Assembly (NCBI GenBank): GCA_021029095.1
Contig: JAJOHG010000005.1
Location: 930,001 to 994,000, forward strand
DNA from: Phellopilus nigrolimitatus
Taxonomy: Eukaryota; Basidiomycota; Agaricomycetes; Hymenochaetales; Hymenochaetaceae
Direction of reading: 5' to 3'
DNA length: 64,000 nucleotides
The notes below the pieces were generated by a model. The model did not search any database. It saw only the letters and a list, made by a program, of their open reading frames with translations, and was not told where the DNA came from. Shown here in pieces: positions 58,955 through 64,000 of the stretch. Every line of letters begins with the position of its first letter. Position 1 is the stretch's first letter. The position numbers and the translations under genes are program-made.

Positions 58955-60186
58955 ATGCCTGCCGCCCGCCACGCAAAGCGCCCCATACCATCTTGTACAC
59001 CGCGCAGCACTATTAATATTTCATCGTCATCTCTTCCAGCCAAAATTGACTCGGCCCTCAAACAGTTGCGCGCCGTAACGCGCCAGCTCTCCCCGCTCGA
59101 AGCCTGTCTGGCCGACGAGCTCCGGCTCCTCGAGCGACTGTACTACAAGGGCGTCAACCAGCATCGCTCGGCGCTGTTCTGGCGGCGGGTTGAGGAGACA
59201 AGGAGGCTCGGGAAAAGGGTGCACGAGATGCAGATGCAGGGCCTCACGGATGACTTGAGGTATCTGTTCTACTGCGCTCGAGGAGGACGCAGAGAGGAAG
59301 TACGTGTTGTTTTTTTCGCGTTCGCGGCGTCATTGTACTGCGGTTAAGAAGCTGACGGCGAAAGTCCGAAGATCTTAAAAGCGCGTGGGCGCAAGTGCCT
59401 GACGCGCGTTTCGTACATTTTACACATGAACGCACGAGGGGCTCGTTGGAATTGATAGCCAGAGTATGTTCCCTTGCTATTCTTCGGTTCAAATGGCTTA
59501 TAACGTGTCGTAGGCAAGAGAACGGTTCTCCGGAGCTTTTCAGTGGGTATTCGCGAACAGATAAATGCATGCTACTCTTCTCTAACCGAATGCTACGCAG
59601 TTCGTTCTCGCTCATGATGCAGACCGGCGCGTTCTTGCAGCTGATTCTGACATTGACTGCCATCGTCTCGCGGATGGATGCACTTGTGGCCGAGATGAGC
59701 ACTGTGCTAGAGACGCTATCCGCTACGCTCTCCTTACTCCTCGAAGCCTTGGTAGTAGCAATTATCTTACTTTTCTTTTTGCACTGCGACTGACCTATCT
59801 TCTAGGGCGAGAAGAAAGCAAAGATAAAAAGCAAAAATGACGCAAAACGCCCCATCAAGAGTGATCCGCGCTCTGGGTCTGACGTGAAAGTGGATTTTGT
59901 TGTCGACGAAATTATGGATGAAGACCTTGGGAGTGCCGTTATACGAAGAAACGTCGAGGTTCCCTCTTCAAACTCCAACCCAGACCACGATTTTTCCGCA
60001 GACTCATTTCTCCTAGAAGCAGAACCAGTGCCGAGCCTCATCGTTTCGACAACGGTCGAGCACGCTTCAAGCACAGTCGCGTCCTCGACCGCGGGCAGGA
60101 CCCCCAAAGACCGTACCGGGGAGACCAAGAAGACGAAGAAGAAAAAGAAGCGCGACGAGATCGACGACATTTTTGGGACGCTGTAG
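58955..60186 (+). CDS. RMP1: RNase MRP protein subunit RMP1
   Basis: RMP1 is specific to RNase MRP, which cleaves pre-rRNA at site A3. The core signature is LERLYYKGVNQHRSALFWRR followed by VEETRRLGKRVHEM, the family's N-Q-H-R helix pair. The next exon has AWAQVPDARFVHFTHERTRG, then LMMQTGAFLQLILTLTAIVS. The C-terminus is a long charged tail ending KKKKKKRDEIDDIFGTL. Four exons: 58955-59299, about 59366-59463, about 59602-59750 and 59806-60186. The acceptor before SEDLKSAWAQ is inferred from frame. The start is 138 bp from the divergent MZM1-RSO55 start. Confidence 0.82.
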
Positions 60187-60335
60187 TCTGTCGGGCTTGT
60201 AGCGTGTAGGTGTATAATACAGTCACTATGCAGATGTATAATTTAGTTTCTCCAATTCGACCAACTTCACAAATATACCCTGTAAACCGGCATCTAGCAC
60301 TCCTCCAGGTTCTGCTCGTCCAACCTCGCATCCGA

Positions 60336-60719
60336 CTATTTGAGGACCTTCTGGAGGCGGGCAAGGTGGTAGTTGATAGTCGACTGCTTGCCCTTCGCGC
60401 CGACCGTCTGCAGGACAAGTCACGCACCAAGTCAGTGTCGCACAACGAGTCGAAAAAAAAGCCGAAGGAAACGAGTAGACGCACGTTGTTCCGCATGCAC
60501 TCCGCCAGAGACTGCGCGGAAGCGGCGCACGCGCCCATGTTGCTGAGGTCTCTGGAGGCCGCCCAGCAGTTGAGCATGGCGAGCGTCTCGCCCGCGCAGG
60601 GCGTCTTGTAGCCGGCTGCAAGCCAGCGCGTGAGCAACAAAAAAAAACCCCCCGCAGCGGGACGGCAGGGAACACCACGCACGGCTTCCCTTGCGGACCT
60701 TGAGCTTCTTGATGTGCAT
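60336..60719 (-). CDS. MRP10: Mitochondrial small-subunit ribosomal protein MRP10 / mS37 (CHCH domain)
   Basis: Three exons encode about 80 aa: MHIKKLKVRKGSP, then GYKTPCAGETLAMLNCWAAS and CAASAQSLAECMRNN, then TVGAKGKQSTINYHLARLQK and VLK-stop. The paired CX9C motifs (C-AGETLAMLN-C and C-AASAQSLAE-C) mark a CHCH protein imported by the MIA40 oxidative route and built into the mitoribosome small subunit. Introns remove a GC-rich stretch with a long homopolymer at about 60635-60655 and a T-rich stretch at about 60450-60470. The size and motif spacing are normal for the family. It converges with RMP1, stops about 150 bp apart. Confidence 0.87.
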
Positions 60720-60975
60720 TGGCAGCGACGACGAACGACTATAGTACCGACGCCTCTGTGCGCGCGTTGAGCTGGGCTCGGCGTCACCGGGACGACTTTT
60801 TTCAGCCCAGTCCAGGAAAGGTAATAATAGTGTCACGTGATTCCACGTATCTATTCGCCACACGTACACGCCCGTCGACAGCTGCTTCACCTTTGTCCTC
60901 TGTCTTTATCAGACCTTGCTCACTCTACGTACGCCCTGCCGGGGACAGCGGCGGCTTATTGCACAGACGAACGCG

Positions 60976-62411
60976 ATGGCGACGCGCTCGTCGTTCAACA
61001 AGAACAACTCTGGTGGGTGGTCGATCTGGATATGCGCAAGATAAACGCGGCTGGGCGCGGGCTGATAATGCGAATGCGCTGTGCCAGCGGTGAAGCGCAT
61101 CATGCAGGAGGCGCGCGAGCTCGCGAACGACCCGTCGACGGAGTACAGCGCCGCACCCCTAGAGGTATGTCTTTATTTCTAAACTGATAACGTACAACGG
61201 GGACGCATGCTGAATGCGCTCCAGGACAACTTGTTTGTGAGTACCTCATCGTGGACCCGCAATTGCCTATGGGGTCGGTTTCTTATCTGGCCATGATACT
61301 TTGTAGGAGTGGCATTGCACCATGCGCGGACCTCCCGATACCGACTTCGAAGGCGGATTGTACCACTTCCGCATCATTCTGCCTGCGGAATACCCATTCC
61401 GACCGCCGTCACTCATTATGCTCACGCCCAGCGGGCGTTTCGAGACGAACACAAAGGTGCGTTCGAAGAGAGCACTGAACTTTATAATTATCGCCGACTG
61501 ACTCGGTATGTGTGTGTGTGTGTATCTATGTGTATCTACAGATCTGTATCAGCTTCACGAGTTGTGAGTGAGAAGTGCACGAGGGCGACGTTCTCCTGAG
61601 TCTAAGCGCTTCGAACAGATCATGAGGAGTTGTGGCAGCCGGCATGGGGCGTCCGGACAGGTGCGTTTCCCCCTTCGCACACTCTAAACTCTGCGCAGAA
61701 ACCTTGATTCTCAAATTCTCTGTCAGCAATCATCGCGCTGCAAGGTTTCTTCCCGCTGAAGGGGCAGGCGGCGATGGGCGTCGGGTCGATGGAAGCGCCC
61801 GCGTCGGAACGCCGGCGGCTCGCGAAGCTGTGGGTCGATTCGCCTTCTCCCTTGGGCCCCGGGTGACAGCTAACCGCGGAGCGAACCCCCTCCTTCCCCG
61901 CAGGTCACACGCGTGGACCTGCCCGCAGTGCAAGGTTCCGAACCACGAATCGCTACCCGATGTGCCTCAGGCTGTCTCTCAGGGGGATCAGCAGCAGAGC
62001 ACGGAACCGCCCGCGCCTTCGACGCCTTCGGACAGGGACGTGCCGAACGCGGAAGGTCCGTCGCCGCCGCCGGACGCTGTAGCTGCAAAGGAACGGGCGG
62101 AACCACCAGCAGTGGTGGCGACGGGCGCTGCGTCACCTGCGTATGGACATGCGCATACTGGGCCTGCAGAGACGGAGGCCGCGCGTGCGGCGTCTGTGCC
62201 TTCGGACAGTTTAAACATCGGAGAGGGGTCCGAAGCGGAAGGCGGGTCAGTTGAGCAGGGTGCGGTCGCACGGGTGGAGGAGCTTCTTCCTGCTGTGCGC
62301 GGGCGCTCGGCGCCGCCGCCGTCGTCGTCCCGTCCGCCGATCGCACTGGACGCGGCGATTGCTGTGCTGCTGGTGCTGGTGGCAGCGCTGGTGTGCCGGA
62401 AGGTGTTCTGA
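60976..62411 (+). CDS. ER tail-anchored ubiquitin-conjugating enzyme E2, UBE2J1/UBC6-like
   Basis: E2 of ER-associated degradation. Blocks: AVKRIMQEARELANDPST, AAPLEDNLFEWHCTMRGPPD (spanning a 12-nt exon at 61225-61236), GGLYHFRIILPAEYPFRPPS and LIMLTPSGRFETNTK. ICISFTS carries the active-site Cys, HEELWQPAWGVRTAIIALQG follows, and APASERRRLAKL closes the UBC fold. A long Pro/Ala/Glu-rich linker starts AWTCPQCKVPNHESLPD. The end is one hydrophobic helix, LDAAIAVLLVLVAALVCRKV, fitting a C-terminal tail anchor with the catalytic domain in the cytosol. The start chosen, MATRSSFNKNNS, is joined to AVKRIM by a GT-AG intron. The ICISF...WQP spacing matches UBE2J1 rather than soluble E2s. Confidence 0.9.
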
Positions 62412-63288
62412 TAGAGGGCAGGTCGGGTCGGGCCCGACGCTCCGTTCCTTTTTTCTTTTTTCCCCTTCTATTTTGCCTTCTTCGTCCATTACACAATCGC
62501 TACTGACTCGCTTGTATGTATCACCGAACACTGTACAGATAATACGCACTAGAGGAAATATTGAATCATAATGTGGATGAAGCGCGCTGGCAGCCTGAGG
62601 GCTGAGGCTGGACACGGAGCTGACTCGGAGATGAAGGGCGAAGGATAGCGCTCGAAAGGATAGTTTGAACTCTCGGCTGGGGGAACTGGTGACCTCGAGA
62701 TCGAGCAGCAACGCGACAACGCAACTCCGCCGCCGCGTAGGATCTGCCGATATTTTCGAAGGGCCCTGTATGCGGTGTCCGGTTCTGGCTTCTGCTGGCT
62801 GCGTCCCGTTATATCCCCCACTCCCTCCTCTCTCTGCCTTCTGCCTTCGCCTCTGCCTTCTCCCTTCGCCTCTGCCTCTTCGTCGTCGCCGTCCGTCGTC
62901 TCTTCTCGTTCCGTCCCGCCTCGTCTCGCCTCGTCTCGTCTCGCTGCCCGCCATCGCCGTGCACGACCCCAGCATGCTGCTGCGCGCTGCCTCGCCCGCC
63001 CCGCTCACCTTCTCGTAAGCCGCCGATACAGCACACACACACACACACACACACAGCCCGTCCGTCCATCCAAAACACCTTCCGTCCGGCGTCGTCACCG
63101 CACGCACGCACGCACGTACGCCTGCCACACCCCCCAAAGCAAAGTCAAACGCCAGAAGCCAGAAGCCAGAAGCCCGCGCAGCAAGTGACGCAGCGCCCGC
63201 ATCATACATACCATACATCATACATACATACATACACACGCACCACCCACACACCTCACCTGTACCTTGTACACCACGCACCCAGCCC
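62412..63288. repeat. Simple-repeat-rich intergenic region
   Basis: Contains CTCTGCCTT-type and CGTCTCGC-type pyrimidine repeats (62815-62945), a (CA)12 run at 63032-63055, a GCAC tetranucleotide run at about 63100-63117, an AGAAGCC heptamer repeat (63151-63173) and a CATA repeat (63203-63236). The long minus-strand ORF here is a by-product of this composition. It probably includes the promoter and 5' UTR of the following gene. Confidence 0.7.
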
Positions 63289-63957
63289 ATGGCGACGTCG
63301 CTCGCACCTGCCCGCGCGCGCGGGCACTCTACAAATACCAGGCCGGGCGCGGCCCCCAGCGGCAGCCACTACCAGCCCGCGCCCCGCTCCGTCAGCGCGC
63401 TCTCCGCGATGGCCCTGTCCATGTCGCCGTCGAGCCCGGGCGTCTCCAGTGGCGGCCAATCCTCTTCCTCGTCCTCCTACCAAAACGCCACGGCTCCCAC
63501 GGGCCAGCCGACCGCCGGCGGGCGCCCGCGGCTGCAGCGCGCGGGCTCGCACCTGCACCGCCCCGCGGCGCTGCACATCCCCGTGCCGCCGACGCTCGCG
63601 AACTCGCCGCACCTGCAGTCGCCGCACAGCATCTTCCGCCGCGCACACGCGCCCGCCCGCACGACGCCCGGCGAGGAGGAGGAGCGCTGGCTGCGCGACA
63701 CCGTGCCCATGGACGGCGCGGGCTCCTCGCCCCCGCCCGTGGCCCTCGCGGGCGACGCGGGGGCGCCGGGGTTTGCAGCAGGCCTGGCGGCGCGTGCGCG
63801 CGCGGCCTCGACGTCCGGCATGTCCGTCCCCGCCGCGCGCGCGCTGCCCGCGGGCTCCCCGAGCGCGTCCCCGTCCTCTACGCCGCGCGGCGCCGGTGTA
63901 TACACGCACTCGCGCGCGCCGGCTGCGGCTGCGCTGGCGCAGCACGACCGCGGGTAG
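63289..63957 (+). CDS. Pro/Ser/Ala-rich protein, unknown function
   Basis: An ORF of 222 aa, extremely GC-rich and low-complexity. One internal block looks constrained: LHRPAALHIPVPPTLANSPH, then SPHSIFRRAHAPARTTPGEE then EERWLRDTVPMDG. The flanking regions are Ser/Ala/Pro repeats. It starts MATSLAPARARGHSTNTRPG after a repeat-rich leader and ends at the TAG at 63955. No family is recognised. A splice donor near the end could extend the protein beyond the window. Confidence 0.5.
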   Translation: MATSLAPARARGHSTNTRPGAAPSGSHYQPAPRSVSALSAMALSMSPSSPGVSSGGQSSSSSSYQNATAPTGQPTAGGRPRLQRAGSHLHRPAALHIPVPPTLANSPHLQSPHSIFRRAHAPARTTPGEEEERWLRDTVPMDGAGSSPPPVALAGDAGAPGFAAGLAARARAASTSGMSVPAARALPAGSPSASPSSTPRGAGVYTHSRAPAAAALAQHDRG

Positions 63958-64000
63958 GGCGCGCAGCCGCGAAGGCCCGCGAAGACCCGCGAAGGGGTGC

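Noticed and set aside
63032..63236. CRISPR-like or telomeric repeats
   Set aside because: Plain di-, tetra- and heptanucleotide microsatellites without spacers; not telomeric units.
62247..63290. Long 347-aa minus-strand ORF
   Set aside because: Made of antisense of the UBE2J1-like linker and of simple repeats; no domain, odd composition.
63256..63945. Arg/Ala/Gly-rich 229-aa minus-strand ORF
   Set aside because: Antisense of the GC-rich 63289-63957 ORF; stop codons are rare at this base composition.

Overview
The window looks like nuclear DNA of a mushroom-forming basidiomycete (Agaricomycetes). Protein genes are split by many short GT-AG introns, mostly about 45-70 nt. Very small exons are common, intergenic distances are short, and neighbours are often divergent. 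A full-length trehalose phosphorylase of the Agaricomycete type is present. No rRNA, tRNA, CRISPR or prokaryotic-style operon was seen. About 26 protein genes can be supported. Exon edges were inferred by reading frames, splice sites and recalled family conservation, so individual splice sites remain provisional.

Layout, left to right. 1-13.5 kb: a 5'-cut acyl-CoA-synthetase-like gene, linker histone H1, the F1-ATPase assembly chaperone ATP12, the mismatch-repair protein MSH3 and, tail to tail with it, the nucleolar protein POL5. 15.3-23.2 kb: CAP/SRV2 (actin and cyclase), a 2.1-kb transposon with perfect 32-bp terminal inverted repeats and a TTA target duplication, then a PhoD-like phosphatase. 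23.8-31.2 kb: an M1 aminopeptidase, a decayed gene relic and the COMPASS subunit BRE2. 31.4-43.9 kb: a UBE2L3-like E2, a long serine-rich protein, a small conserved fungal protein, a BTB protein and an F-box protein. 45.2-52.1 kb: NTAQ1, a small Pro-rich protein, a gene-poor 3-kb gap and a BRF-like TFIIB-fold protein. 52.4-64 kb: trehalose phosphorylase, a small conserved protein, an apparent MZM1-RSO55 fusion gene, RMP1, MRP10, a UBE2J1-like E2 and a final Pro/Ser/Ala-rich ORF.

Two things stand out. First, the 2,105-bp element at 17395-19499 carries degraded, intron-containing pieces of two host genes, SEC31 and a CCDC25-like gene, in opposite orientations. This is the architecture of a Pack-TYPE DNA transposon. 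It ends 30 bp upstream of the next gene's ATG. Second, an LYR-family complex III assembly factor (MZM1) reads in frame, through a canonical intron, into a GGQ peptide-release-factor domain (RSO55/MTRFR type) that has no start codon of its own. The eight exons sum to exactly 334 codons. Retaining that one intron would give MZM1 alone.

Other signals include 20-, 9-, 5- and 19-nt exons around the DDHD motif of the PhoD gene, three GC-AG introns, and a 100-bp dispersed repeat of which one copy supplies the stop codon of BRE2. A few single-base frame breaks could be assembly errors or early decay. Functionally the genes are a mixed housekeeping set (mitochondrial assembly and translation, ubiquitin and N-degron enzymes, chromatin, DNA repair, ribosome biogenesis). 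I see no biosynthetic cluster.
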